From: Rhodospirillales bacterium
GTDB lineage: Bacteria; Pseudomonadota; Alphaproteobacteria; Reyranellales; Reyranellaceae
Assembly (NCBI GenBank): GCA_009377525.1
Contig: WHTW01000032.1
Coordinates: 1 to 59,065 of the forward strand
Length of the DNA stretch: 59,065 nt
Direction: 5' to 3'
Shown: in pieces, positions 9,008-17,687 of the stretch
Layout: each line of letters opens with the position of its first letter
Numbering within the stretch: the stretch's first letter is position 1
Notes under the pieces: generated by a model
Database searches by the model: none
The model's input: only the letters and a program-made list of their open reading frames with translations
Told to the model about the DNA's origin: nothing
Translations under genes and position numbers: made by a program

Positions 9008-10885
9008 TTACTCGGCGGGCTTCGCGCGTTCGACCGCGCGCAGCTTCTGGCTGAGCAGGACGACGGCCAGGATGCCGAGCCCGATTGCGTCGGTGATCGT
9101 GTTCGGGTCGATCAGCAACAGCGCCGCCGCGAACAGCAGCAGTCGCTCGAGCCAATTGGTGGGGCGCAGGAAGAAACTCTCCATCGAGGCGGCAAGCGCC
9201 ACCACGCCGATCGAGCCGGTGACGAAGGCGCGCAGGATCTCGTCCCAGGTGCCGGAGAACAGCAGCGCCGGATTGAAGACGAAGAAGAACGGCACGATGA
9301 AGCCCGCGGCGGCGAACTTCACCGCCTGAATGCCCGATCCCCACAGGCTTGCCCCAGCGATCGAGGCGGCGGCATAGACCGCCAGCGCAACCGGCGGCGT
9401 CACCGCCGACAGGCAGGAGAAGTAGAAGGCGAACATGTGGGCAGCCATGGGATCGACGCCGAGCTTGATGATCGCCGGTACCAGCAAGGCGGCCTGCATG
9501 ATGTAGGCCGGCGTCGTCGGCATGCCCATGCCGAGGATGATGCTGGCCATCATGGTGATCAGCAGCGCCAGCACGAGATAGCCGTGGGTCAGGTCGACAA
9601 GGAACGCGGTGAAGCGCAGCGCCAGGCCGGTCTGCAGCACGATGCCGATCACGATGCCGGCACTGGCGCAGGCCATCGCCACCGGCACCGTGTGGACGGC
9701 GCCGTCGCGCAGAGCCTCGAGGCAGGCGCGAGCGCCCAACCCCGTGGCCGGCCGCAGCCATGAAATCACAACCAAAGCTCCCGTGGCGATGATCGCGCCG
9801 TAGGTCGGCGTAAAACCCATCAGCAGCAGCGCCAGCAGCACGATGACCGGCAGGAAGAGGTGGGCCTGCTTGACCATGATGTAGCGCAGGACCGGCAGTT
9901 CCTCGCGCGGCAGGCCCTTCAACCCCGAACGGACGGCGTTGAAGTGGATCGCCGCGAACAGGGCGCCGTAGTAGAACACCGCCGGGATCGCCGCGGCGAC
10001 CATGACCTCGGTGTAACTGGCGCCCAGGAACTCGGCCATGACGAAGGCTGCGGCGCCCATGATCGGCGGCATGATCTGGCCGCCCGTCGAAGCCACCGCC
10101 TCGATCGCCGCCGCCGCTTCCGGCTTGAAGCCGGTCTTCTTCATCATCGGGATGGTGAGCCAGCCGTCGACCATGACGTTGGCGACCGCCGAACCGGAGA
10201 TCGTGCCGAACAGGCTGGACGACACCACCGCCACCTTGCCGGGGCCGCCACGCGCGCCGCCAGCGATGGCGTTGGCGAAGTTCATGAAGAACTGGCCGGC
10301 GCCCGAGCGCTCGAGGAACGTGCCGAAGATGATGAACAGGATGACGTAAGTGCCGGCGACCTGCAGCGGCACGCCGAACACGCCTTCGGTGGTGAACCAG
10401 CTCTGGTCGATGGTGATCTCGGCCGTCAGCCCGCGATGGTGAAGGAAGCCGAACATCCATTTGCCGCCGAGGGCGTAGACCAGGAAGACAATCGCCACGA
10501 TCGGCAGCGACATGCCGATGGTCCGGCGTGTCGCCTCCAGCACCAGCAGGACGCCCACGCTCCCCACCGCCATGTCCGTCGCGGTCAGGGGATGGGCCGT
10601 CGGGAAGCGGTTCACGATGTATTCGTAGTTCACGAACATGTAGCCGATGCAGGCGAGCGACAGTGCCGCCAGCCCGAGGTCGGACCACGGCACGCGCTCC
10701 GGCGTCGCGTCCTTGCGGGCCGGCCACAGCAGGAACGACAGCACCAGGCTGAACCCGAGCGTGATGAACAGCAGCGCGTGCTGGTCGGGCGCGTAGATCG
10801 TCAGGCGCGCATAAACATGGTAGACCGACATCGCCACGGCGACTGCCGCGACGACCAGGCCGGCGTACCCCGCGAGCTTGCGCAC
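9008..10885 (-). CDS. TRAP transporter fused permease (DctQM-type, TAXI family)
   Basis: A 625-residue integral membrane protein of the fused 4TM/12TM class that works with TAXI solute-binding proteins. It imports organic anions using an ion gradient across the inner membrane. Many hydrophobic segments run the length of the protein. The stretches GGQIMPPIMGAAAFVMAEFL, LGMGMPTTPAYIMQAALLVP and SAVTPPVALAVYAAASIAG are typical of the large (M) domain. It begins 12 bases after the TAXI gene stop. The substrate cannot be read from sequence. Confidence 0.92.
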   Translation of the reverse strand: MRKLAGYAGLVVAAVAVAMSVYHVYARLTIYAPDQHALLFITLGFSLVLSFLLWPARKDATPERVPWSDLGLAALSLACIGYMFVNYEYIVNRFPTAHPLTATDMAVGSVGVLLVLEATRRTIGMSLPIVAIVFLVYALGGKWMFGFLHHRGLTAEITIDQSWFTTEGVFGVPLQVAGTYVILFIIFGTFLERSGAGQFFMNFANAIAGGARGGPGKVAVVSSSLFGTISGSAVANVMVDGWLTIPMMKKTGFKPEAAAAIEAVASTGGQIMPPIMGAAAFVMAEFLGASYTEVMVAAAIPAVFYYGALFAAIHFNAVRSGLKGLPREELPVLRYIMVKQAHLFLPVIVLLALLLMGFTPTYGAIIATGALVVISWLRPATGLGARACLEALRDGAVHTVPVAMACASAGIVIGIVLQTGLALRFTAFLVDLTHGYLVLALLITMMASIILGMGMPTTPAYIMQAALLVPAIIKLGVDPMAAHMFAFYFSCLSAVTPPVALAVYAAASIAGASLWGSGIQAVKFAAAGFIVPFFFVFNPALLFSGTWDEILRAFVTGSIGVVALAASMESFFLRPTNWLERLLLFAAALLLIDPNTITDAIGLGILAVVLLSQKLRAVERAKPAE

Positions 10886-10897
10886 CGCCGCCGCCCG

Positions 10898-11884
10898 CTA
10901 CTTCTTCAGCAGGCCGGCTTCCTTGTAGTATTTCTCGGCACCCGGGTGATAGGGCATGTCGAAGTTCTGCGCCATCTCGGCCGGCGTGATGCCTTTCATC
11001 GTCTTGACGACGTTGACGAACTCCCCACGGCCCTCGATGATCGCCTTGGTCACCTTGTAGATGACCTCGGGCGGCGTGCGCGAGGATGCCATCAGCACGG
11101 TCGGCGACTGGAAGGTGGCGACATCGCCGGTGATGCCCTGCTCCTTGTAGGTGTCCGCCTTGACCGTGAAGGCTGCGAAGCCGCCATTGATCTTCTTGAG
11201 CTCGGCCAGCTCCGCCGGCGTCACCCCGATCATGCGCAGCGACATCGCCGAGCCGAGATCGAGCACGAACGAGGCCGGCACCACCGTGAACCACCCTGTG
11301 GCCATTGCCTGGCGGTTCTTCACCGCCTCGGCATTCGACGATACCGGGCCGTAGCTCTTGGGGCCGAGGTCGTTCAGCGTCATGCCGTTGATCTTGAGCA
11401 GATATTCCCAACCGGCCGACAGACTGGTGTTGCCGCGCGCCGGCAACGCCACCGCCTTGCCCTTGAGATCCTTGACGCTCTTGATGTCGCTGCTGGCCGG
11501 CACCACGAGCTGCCAGACATTGGGATAAAAGTTGGCGACGAACAGCGCCTTGTCGGTCGGCTTGCCGGCGAACTGGCCCTCGCCCTTGCGCGCGTCAGCC
11601 ACGACGGTGGTCATCGACCAGCCGAGATCGGCCTTGTCGGTGCGGATTTTCTCCATGTTCACCAGCGCCGCGCCCGGCTCGACCTGGACGTTGAGGTCGG
11701 GCACCCGCGTGTTGATGACTTGCGAGACCGACGCCGCGAGCGGCGTCCAGCTTCCGCCTGTGGGGCCGGCGCTGAAGACCAGATCGGTCTTCTGCTGGGC
11801 CTGGGCAGCGCCTGTTCCCGCGAGCGCCAGCATTGCAACAGTGAACACGCGACCGAACAGCCGCCGTGCGTCGTTAGTGGACAT
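10898..11884 (-). CDS. TAXI-family TRAP solute-binding protein
   Basis: A periplasmic binding protein of 328 residues from the ATG at 11884, which has GGGAGGG well placed upstream; the open frame extends 16 codons further without such a site. It has a signal peptide (RRLFGRVFTVAMLALAGTG, cleavage after AAQA) and the TAXI start FSAGPTGGSWTPLAASVSQV. It should capture a small organic ligand and hand it to the fused permease downstream. The divergent neighbours encode CoA-ester enzymes, so an organic-acid ligand is likely (inference). Confidence 0.93.
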   Translation of the reverse strand: MSTNDARRLFGRVFTVAMLALAGTGAAQAQQKTDLVFSAGPTGGSWTPLAASVSQVINTRVPDLNVQVEPGAALVNMEKIRTDKADLGWSMTTVVADARKGEGQFAGKPTDKALFVANFYPNVWQLVVPASSDIKSVKDLKGKAVALPARGNTSLSAGWEYLLKINGMTLNDLGPKSYGPVSSNAEAVKNRQAMATGWFTVVPASFVLDLGSAMSLRMIGVTPAELAELKKINGGFAAFTVKADTYKEQGITGDVATFQSPTVLMASSRTPPEVIYKVTKAIIEGRGEFVNVVKTMKGITPAEMAQNFDMPYHPGAEKYYKEAGLLKK

Positions 11885-12131
11885 CCTTGCCCTCCCTGTG
11901 ACTGGCTGCAGCGATTCAGTTTCACCAAGCACTCTTACTCAACGAATGCAGCTCATTTTGCTTTTCAGCTTGGCGCCAAAGCTAGCGGTCGCTTGCCGAA
12001 ACTGTCAACCGGCATTGTCTGGGCGTGGCCTCGCAAATCCGACCACTCAGTTCGCGCTTCCCCGGAGTGCCGCGGCGCGTCTGGAGTCGCACCTCGTGAA
12101 CAAGTACCTTGCCGACATTGGAGGAGACCGC

Positions 12132-12944
12132 ATGTCCGATTGGCAGAAGAGATACCAGCGCCTGCTGTTCGATCGCCCGCATCCCAAGGTGCTGCGGGTG
12201 ACCATGAACCGCCCTGACAAGTACAATGCGACAGATTCGATCATGCACACCGAGCTGGTCAATGTCTGGCGCGACATCGACGGCGACGACACGGTCAATT
12301 GCGTGATCATCCAGGGCGCCGGCGGCAAGGTGTTCTCGGCCGGCGGCGACTTCGATCTCATCGAAAACAACATGAAGGACTACAACGCGCTGCTTCGCAC
12401 CTGGAAGGAGGCGCGCGACATCGTCTACAACGTCATCAACTGCTCCAAGCCGATCGTCAGCACCATGCGCGGCCCCGCCGTCGGCGCGGGCCTGGTCGCC
12501 GGCATCCTGGCCGACGTCTCGATCGTCTCGAAGAAGGCCAAGATCATCGACGGCCACACCCGGCTCGGCGTCGCCGCCGGCGACCACGCGGTGATCGTGT
12601 GGCCGCTGCTCTGCGGCATGGCCAAGGCCAAGTACTACCTGTTGCTGTGCGAGGCGGTCGACGGCGAGGAGGCCGAGCGCATCGGGCTGGTCTCGCTATG
12701 CGTCGAGGACGATCAACTCGAGGCCAAGGGCCTCGAGGTCGCGACCAAGCTCGCCGAGGGCGCGCAGACCTCGATCCGCTTCACCAAGTACGCGCTCAAC
12801 AACTGGCTGCGCATGATGGGCCCCTCCTTCGACGCCTCGACGGCGCTCGAGATGCTGGGCTTCATGGGGCCCGAGGTGAAGGAAGGCCTCGCCTCGCACC
12901 TCGAGAAGCGCAAGCCCAAGTTCGATCCCTACTCGCCCCTCTGA
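12132..12944 (+). CDS. Enoyl-CoA hydratase/isomerase family protein
   Basis: A 270-residue crotonase-fold enzyme acting on acyl-CoA esters in the cytoplasm. The oxyanion-hole stretch [15 protein letters not shown] lies near residues 60-74, and the second half of the site is [19 protein letters not shown]. The ATG at 12132 has GGAGGAGA just upstream; the frame is open far upstream but without homology. The usual catalytic-glutamate region reads [17 protein letters not shown], so the position of the acid residue needs checking. It pairs with the BadH-like SDR 10 bases downstream. Confidence 0.9.
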   Translation: MSDWQKRYQRLLFDRPHPKVLRVTMNRPDKYNATDSIMHTELVNVWRDIDGDDTVNCVIIQGAGGKVFSAGGDFDLIENNMKDYNALLRTWKEARDIVYNVINCSKPIVSTMRGPAVGAGLVAGILADVSIVSKKAKIIDGHTRLGVAAGDHAVIVWPLLCGMAKAKYYLLLCEAVDGEEAERIGLVSLCVEDDQLEAKGLEVATKLAEGAQTSIRFTKYALNNWLRMMGPSFDASTALEMLGFMGPEVKEGLASHLEKRKPKFDPYSPL

Positions 12945-12954
12945 GGAACCGGTC

Positions 12955-13722
12955 ATGCGCGGACTTTCAGGCAAGAACGTCATCGTCACCGGCGGCGGCG
13001 GGGCGATCGGCGGCGCCATCTGCCGGCGCTTCGCCGCATACGGCTGCAAGGTCGGCGTGTTCGACAAGAACCGGGACGGCGCCAACAGGATCGCCAACGA
13101 GATCGTGGAGGTCGGCGGCAAGGCCTTCGTCTCGAGCGTCGACATCGCCGACTACGCGGCGGTCGGCAAGGCCATTGCCCAGTTCGAGGGCGAGATGGGG
13201 CCGATCGACATCCTGGTGAACAACGCCGGCTGGGATCGCTTCATCAACTTCGTCGACACCACGCCCGAGCTGTGGGACCAGCTCATCGCCATCAACCTGC
13301 GCGGCCCGCTCAACATGAGCCACTTCGTGCTGAAGAGCATGGTGGCGCGCGGCCACGGCCGCATCGTCAACATCGCCTCCGATGCCGGCCGCGTCGGCTC
13401 CTCGCAGGAGGCGGTCTATTCGGCGTGCAAGGGCGGCATCATCGCCTTCACCAAGACGGTGGCGCGCGAAGTGGCGCGCAAGGGCATCACGCTCAATGCC
13501 GTCTGCCCTGGCCCGACCGAGACACCCCTGCTGGCGGCCGCCGCCGGCGAAGGCGAGCGCGGCGAGAAGATGCGTGCCGCCCTGATCGGCGCCATTCCAA
13601 TGAAGCGCGTTGGCCAGCCCGAGGACATTCCGGGCGCGGTGTGCTTCCTCGCCAGCGACGACGCCGCCTTCATCACCGGCCAGACGATCAGCGTGTCGGG
13701 TGGCTTGACCATGCACGGCTGA
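12955..13722 (+). CDS. SDR dehydrogenase, 2-hydroxycyclohexanecarboxyl-CoA dehydrogenase (BadH)-like
   Basis: A 255-residue classical short-chain dehydrogenase. It shows the cofactor motif TGGGGAIGGAICRRF, NNAG (NNAGWDRF), the catalytic serine in NIASDAGRVGSS, and YSACK. The end FITGQTISVSGGLTMHG closely resembles BadH of Rhodopseudomonas as I remember it, which oxidises a 2-hydroxy alicyclic acyl-CoA with NAD. With the enoyl-CoA hydratase just upstream it could form two successive steps of a beta-oxidation-like ring or acyl degradation. The specific substrate is inference. Confidence 0.88.
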   Translation: MRGLSGKNVIVTGGGGAIGGAICRRFAAYGCKVGVFDKNRDGANRIANEIVEVGGKAFVSSVDIADYAAVGKAIAQFEGEMGPIDILVNNAGWDRFINFVDTTPELWDQLIAINLRGPLNMSHFVLKSMVARGHGRIVNIASDAGRVGSSQEAVYSACKGGIIAFTKTVAREVARKGITLNAVCPGPTETPLLAAAAGEGERGEKMRAALIGAIPMKRVGQPEDIPGAVCFLASDDAAFITGQTISVSGGLTMHG

Positions 13723-13740
13723 CCGGCCGAAAGTCGCGCC

Positions 13741-14151
13741 ATGCCCGAATTTCAATGGCTGGCCACGACCTTCCCAAACTTCGTGCGCTACGTCGTCGTG
13801 GGCTTCGCCCTCGCGGGCTTCTTCCTGCTGGTCTACGTGCTGATCACGCCGTGGCGCGAGTTCCACCTGATCCGCGCCGGCAACACATCGGCCGCCATCG
13901 CCCTGGTCGGCGCGCTGCTGGGCTTCAGCCTGCCGCTCGCCAACACCATCGCCCACTCGGTCAGCCTGACCGACGTCGTGCTGTGGTCGCTGGTGGCGCT
14001 GGTCGTCCAGGTCATCGTCCACGTCGTGATGCGCCTGATGCTGCCGGACCTGCGCGGCGCCATAGAAGCCGACCGGATGTCCGCAGGCATCACGGCCGGC
14101 GGTTTCGCGACCTGCTTCGGCTTGATAAACGCCGCCTGCCTCACGACCTGA
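13741..14151 (+). CDS. DUF350 family inner-membrane protein (YjfL-like)
   Basis: A 136-residue protein with four hydrophobic helices in two similar halves. The conserved pattern REFHLIRAGNTSAAIALVGA and its repeat-like partner (DRMSAGITAGGFATCFGLIN) are typical of DUF350/YjfL proteins. Function is unknown. It is followed after one base (TGACATG) by a small lipoprotein-like gene and then an ATP-grasp gene, the same kind of neighbourhood as E. coli yjfL-yjfM-yjfC. Confidence 0.85.
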   Translation: MPEFQWLATTFPNFVRYVVVGFALAGFFLLVYVLITPWREFHLIRAGNTSAAIALVGALLGFSLPLANTIAHSVSLTDVVLWSLVALVVQVIVHVVMRLMLPDLRGAIEADRMSAGITAGGFATCFGLINAACLTT

Positions 14152-14152
14152 C

Positions 14153-14461
14153 ATGTCGATGCCCTCGCCCACTCCCTCCGGCGGTCCGCGCATGTCGCGC
14201 GGCATCAAGCTCGTCCTGATGGGCGTGGCGGGAGCGGCGTTGCTCTATTCCTGCGCGCCGACGATGGGTGGTGGCGGCGGCCTCTTCTGGCTCCTGCCCT
14301 GGTTGTTTCGCGGCGGCCCGGCGGTGACCACGCCCGCCTCGACGCCGGGCCAGTCGGCGACGACGACCAGGCAAAGCCCCGCCCAGACCGCGCCCACGCA
14401 GAGCCAGCGCGGCGGCTTCGGCTCGTCGGGCAGCACAGGCGGCTCGTCCGGGTCGAGCTGA
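14153..14461 (+). CDS. Small lipoprotein-like protein with C-terminal RGGFG motif
   Basis: 102 residues. An N-terminal hydrophobic stretch ends in a lipobox-like LLYSC (residues 31-35 from the first ATG). A glycine/tryptophan-rich patch (GGGGGLFWLLPWLFRGG) follows, then a Thr/Ser/Pro/Gln linker, RGGFG, and a Gly/Ser tail. The RGGFG motif and the FW...G region recall the C-terminal half of YgiB/YjfM (DUF1190), which sits in the same place in E. coli; the similarity is short. A later ATG at 14192 is possible. Both flanking junctions are TGACATG. Confidence 0.7.
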   Translation: MSMPSPTPSGGPRMSRGIKLVLMGVAGAALLYSCAPTMGGGGGLFWLLPWLFRGGPAVTTPASTPGQSATTTRQSPAQTAPTQSQRGGFGSSGSTGGSSGSS

Positions 14462-14462
14462 C

Positions 14463-15593
14463 ATGCGCCGCGAAGCAGTGACGCCACGCCCGGGCTGGCA
14501 GAACAAGCTCGAGCAGCTCGGCTTCGACTACTACATCATGGACGGCAAGCCGTACTGGACCGAGCAGGCCTGCTACGCCTTCTCGGCCGAGGAGATCGAC
14601 CAGCTCGAGGCCGCCACCGAGGAGCTGCACGGCATGTGCCTCAAGGCGGTCGAGCATGTCGTGTCGAGCAGGCTGTGGGAGCGCATGCGCATTCCGCCGG
14701 CCTGGGGCGACTACATCGAACAGGTCTGGCGGCGATCCGATCCGACGATCTGCGGCCGCTTCGACCTCGCCTATGACGGCAGCGGTCCGCCCAAGCTCCT
14801 GGAATACAACGCCGACACGCCGACGGCGCTCTACGAGGCCGCCGTCATCCAATGGTACTGGCTGAAGGACGTGAAGCCCGAGGCCGACCAGTTCAACTCG
14901 ATCCACGAGAAGCTGATCGAGGCCTGGCGCGGGGTGCTGCGCCGCCTGCCACCCGAAGGCCTGGTCCATTTTGCCCGCTTCGAGGATCAGCCCGAGGATC
15001 TCGCGACGTCGGAGTACCTGCGCGACACCGCCTTGCAGGCCGGACTCGCCGGCAAGCCGATCACCGTCGCGCGGATCGGCTGGAATGGTCGCCGCTTCAC
15101 CGATCCCGACGAGATGCCGATCCAGGTGCTGAGCAAGCTCTATCCCTGGGAATGGATGGTGCGCGAGGCGTTCGGCCAGCATGTGCTGACCGACACCACG
15201 GCCTTCATAGAGCCGGCGTGGAAGATGATCCTCAGCAACAAGATGCTGCTGCCGTTGCTGTGGGAAGGCTTCCCCGGCCACGCCAACCTCCTGCCGGCGT
15301 TCGACAACGAGCATCCCGACCTCGGCGGCGCCTTCGTCAAGAAGCCGATCTTCGGCCGCGAGGGCCACAACGTCACCATTGTCGGGCCGGGCCTGTTCGA
15401 CACCGCGGGCGGCGACTACGGCAGCGAAGGCTTCGTCTGGCAGGCCTATCATCCGCTGCCGATGTTCGACGGCAATCATGCGCTGGTCGGCTCCTGGCTG
15501 ATCGAGGGCAAGCCGGCCGGCATCGGCATGCGCGAGGACGAGCGCCGCATCACCCACAACAACAGCCGCTTCGTGCCGCATTATTTCGTGTGA
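14463..15593 (+). CDS. Glutathionylspermidine synthase-like ATP-grasp protein (YjfC/YgiC family)
   Basis: A 376-residue ATP-grasp ligase-like protein, a typical length for the family without an amidase domain. Recognisable parts are DLAYDGSGPPKLLEYNADTP (residues 100-119), NKMLLPLLWEGFPGH and FVKKPIFGREGHNVTIVG, which contribute to nucleotide binding. The physiological substrate of these stand-alone homologues is not established; amide-bond formation between a peptide and an amine is the family reaction. It ends the three-gene DUF350 cluster. Confidence 0.88.
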   Translation: MRREAVTPRPGWQNKLEQLGFDYYIMDGKPYWTEQACYAFSAEEIDQLEAATEELHGMCLKAVEHVVSSRLWERMRIPPAWGDYIEQVWRRSDPTICGRFDLAYDGSGPPKLLEYNADTPTALYEAAVIQWYWLKDVKPEADQFNSIHEKLIEAWRGVLRRLPPEGLVHFARFEDQPEDLATSEYLRDTALQAGLAGKPITVARIGWNGRRFTDPDEMPIQVLSKLYPWEWMVREAFGQHVLTDTTAFIEPAWKMILSNKMLLPLLWEGFPGHANLLPAFDNEHPDLGGAFVKKPIFGREGHNVTIVGPGLFDTAGGDYGSEGFVWQAYHPLPMFDGNHALVGSWLIEGKPAGIGMREDERRITHNNSRFVPHYFV

Positions 15594-15601
15594 CTCATAT
15601 T

Positions 15602-15779
15602 CGGACCGCGGGCGTCCAGGCCCGCTCATGATCTTCGTCTTCAGGACCGCGAGCCTCCTACGCCGAATCGACCGTAGGTCGATTCGGCTCCCTACGCTCA
15701 TGATTCATGAGCGCGCAGGGAGGTCGCGGTAAACCGCGACCCAGCGCGCGGTCCGGAAGACAAAGAGGCCCGCGGTCCG
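15602..15779. repeat. REP-like palindromic cluster 1 (family 2)
   Basis: Fills the gap between two converging genes. The outer arms CGGACCGCGGGC and GCCCGCGGTCCG (12 bp) enclose three further inverted repeats: GCCGAATCGACC with 3-base spacer (15662-15688), CTCATGA/TCATGAG (15697-15711) and GGTCGCGGT/ACCGCGACC (15722-15741). The half-unit GGACCGCG...CGCTCATG recurs at 20367 and 33565. There is no T tract, so it is not a classical intrinsic terminator. Confidence 0.85.
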
Positions 15780-15827
15780 GCAAAACTACTCCACCGTCAC
15801 CTTCGCCGCCGCATCTTCATGGCGCGT

Positions 15828-16346
15828 CTACGCGTCCACCTTGGCCACAGCCTTGATGCTGGAGCGCTTGATGCGGTCGAGGTTGGCGCCTTCGATGCGC
15901 ACCAGCTTGGTGAGCCCGTCGCGCTTGGGCGAGTGCACGACGCCGACGTCGTAGAAGTGCGCGTCGCCGGGCCTGAGCACATAGGTCCGCTCCGGCTCGA
16001 CCAGCGACGGTGTCTCGCCATCGCCTTTTCGGACGATGCGCCAGTCGGTCATCTCGGTGTCGCCGACCGCGAGCCCATAGATCGCCCAGCTCGAGCCGTG
16101 ATCGTGCGGCGCGCCGTGCGCCGGCTTCTCGTAGACATGGCCGCAGACGCAGAAGCCGAGCTCGGGATCCTCGTACAGCACCTTGCGCGGCTTGCAATCC
16201 TCGGCCCGCAGGTGCTTGTCGACGAAGTCCTTGTCGAGCAGGACCTTGGAGACGAGTTTTACGACGGCCTGCTTGCCGCCGACGCCGGGATCGGCCTTCA
16301 GGGCGGTGCGGATGTCGGCGCTCAACTGCTCGAGTGCATAGGCCAT
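15828..16346 (-). CDS. Cupin-like (double-stranded beta-helix) metal-binding protein
   Basis: 172 residues from the ATG at 16346, which has GAGGAGG eight bases upstream. The motif APHDHGSSWAIYGLAVG (residues about 83-99) gives the two metal-ligand histidines of a cupin. A later DAHFYDVGVVHSPKRDG supplies further His. It resembles predicted metal-dependent beta-helix proteins related to cysteine-dioxygenase-type cupins; the substrate is unknown. It is the last gene of a minus-strand group after the methyltransferase, with a 36-base gap. Confidence 0.75.
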   Translation of the reverse strand: MAYALEQLSADIRTALKADPGVGGKQAVVKLVSKVLLDKDFVDKHLRAEDCKPRKVLYEDPELGFCVCGHVYEKPAHGAPHDHGSSWAIYGLAVGDTEMTDWRIVRKGDGETPSLVEPERTYVLRPGDAHFYDVGVVHSPKRDGLTKLVRIEGANLDRIKRSSIKAVAKVDA

Positions 16347-16382
16347 GGGTTCCTCCTCAGGACGCGTTGCCAAAAGTCTATC

Positions 16383-17687
16383 TCAGCCACCGGGCTTGTG
16401 TCCCACGACGCAGTGCATGGGATGGGCCATGAAAAGGAGACCCTGCCTTGCAGCAACGTCGCGCGCGGCCTGCCAGGCGGCCGTCTCCGACGTCGAGAGC
16501 TGCGCCGTCAGGTGATCCTCGCGGTATCGCCAGATCGGGCCTTCGGGCCGGTCCAGGGTCACCAGGGCAGGAAAGCAGGTGAGATCGCGCAAGCCCGCCT
16601 GCCGGGCCCGCCCATAGAGGCTGGCATCGGCCACGCCCCTGGCGCCGACCGACTGCGGCGGCGTGAGCGCCCTCTGGCGCAGCGCCTCGGGCACGTCGAC
16701 GCTCCACCATTGCGGCAGGTCGATCGACCGCACGATCACGCCGACGCGGCCGCCCGGCCGCGCCACGCGCATCATCTCGGCGAGCGCGCGGTCGGCATCG
16801 CACTCCTCCAGCACCGTCACCGAGAAGATGCAGTCGAACGATGCGTCGGCGAACGGCAATGTCTCCGCGTTGCCGGGCGCAAAGCGTATGAGACTGTCGA
16901 GGCCGTCCGCCTTCGCCAGCGCCACGGCCTCCCGCAGCAGGAAGGGGTTGGTGTCGATCGCCGTGATGGCGTTGGCCTTGCCCAGCCGCGTCGCCAGCAA
17001 CCGGTCCAGCGAGCCCGCACCGCAGCCGACATCGAGGATCACCTCGCCCGGCTTGGGCGCCATCAGGTCGATCAAGGTGCGGAACATTGCCTGGTAGGTC
17101 GGCGCGCGGGCGCGGTCCTCCAGCGTCGCGACGCCGCCAAGGTGTGCCCCTCCCAGGGTGATGACCGAGAACTGCCGCGCCAGGCGCTCGATCGCCGGCG
17201 CCCATTGCGACGGCGCCAGGAAGAACGGCAGCAGCATCAGGGCCGGACCCGTGCCTTCGATGCGATAGGAGATGCCGGCATGAACGCCCTCGCGAGACGC
17301 ACTCGTCGGAACGTCGGCCTTCAGTTTGCCTAGGAATCCCGACATCGCCTGCACGATCTCGTCGGTGCGGTCGGCCACGACGTCGGCCCAGCCGGGTGCG
17401 TCGTAGCCGGCAAGCACGACCCGTCGGGCGCCGGACAACCGCGCCTCGGCACGCGCGGTCACCTCGGCCGTCAGGCCGCCGTCGCCGCAGATCATCAGCA
17501 GTCGCTCGGGCATCGCGCCGAAGGAAACCGGATCGAGGCGGGTCGGCACGCACAGCACGACGCCGGCGAGGCGCGAGCCGAAGCCCGCCGCGAGACCAGC
17601 GATGTCGCCAGGCATCTGCGTGGCGACATGCGCGGCGCCGATGCCGAGATGATCCCACAGCGCCAGTAGCCGTTCGGTGGGGGTCAT
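16383..17687 (-). CDS. SAM-dependent methyltransferase with degenerate alpha/beta-hydrolase-like N-terminal segments
   Basis: 434 residues in three parts. Residues 1-120 read like the middle-to-end portion of an alpha/beta hydrolase (LWDHLGIGAAHV, then ERLLMICGDGG, then EIVQAMSGFL), but the nucleophile elbow is TQMPGD with no serine. Residues 136-190 resemble the start of such a hydrolase (ISYRIEGTGPALMLLPFFL). From about 205 a class I methyltransferase follows, with motif I DVGCGAGS (219-226), ETLPFADASFDCIFSV and MMRVARPGGRVGV. The substrate is unknown. It abuts the GST gene, whose stop touches its start. Confidence 0.82.
   Translation of the reverse strand: MTPTERLLALWDHLGIGAAHVATQMPGDIAGLAAGFGSRLAGVVLCVPTRLDPVSFGAMPERLLMICGDGGLTAEVTARAEARLSGARRVVLAGYDAPGWADVVADRTDEIVQAMSGFLGKLKADVPTSASREGVHAGISYRIEGTGPALMLLPFFLAPSQWAPAIERLARQFSVITLGGAHLGGVATLEDRARAPTYQAMFRTLIDLMAPKPGEVILDVGCGAGSLDRLLATRLGKANAITAIDTNPFLLREAVALAKADGLDSLIRFAPGNAETLPFADASFDCIFSVTVLEECDADRALAEMMRVARPGGRVGVIVRSIDLPQWWSVDVPEALRQRALTPPQSVGARGVADASLYGRARQAGLRDLTCFPALVTLDRPEGPIWRYREDHLTAQLSTSETAAWQAARDVAARQGLLFMAHPMHCVVGHKPGG

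Noticed and set aside
8305..9054. Possible protein genes inside repeat copies A and B, with similar peptides such as one starting MHRA in both
   Set aside because: Similarity reflects the DNA repeat. Frames shift between copies through indels, copy C has stops in the corresponding frames, and conservation includes the promoter and non-coding blocks equally.
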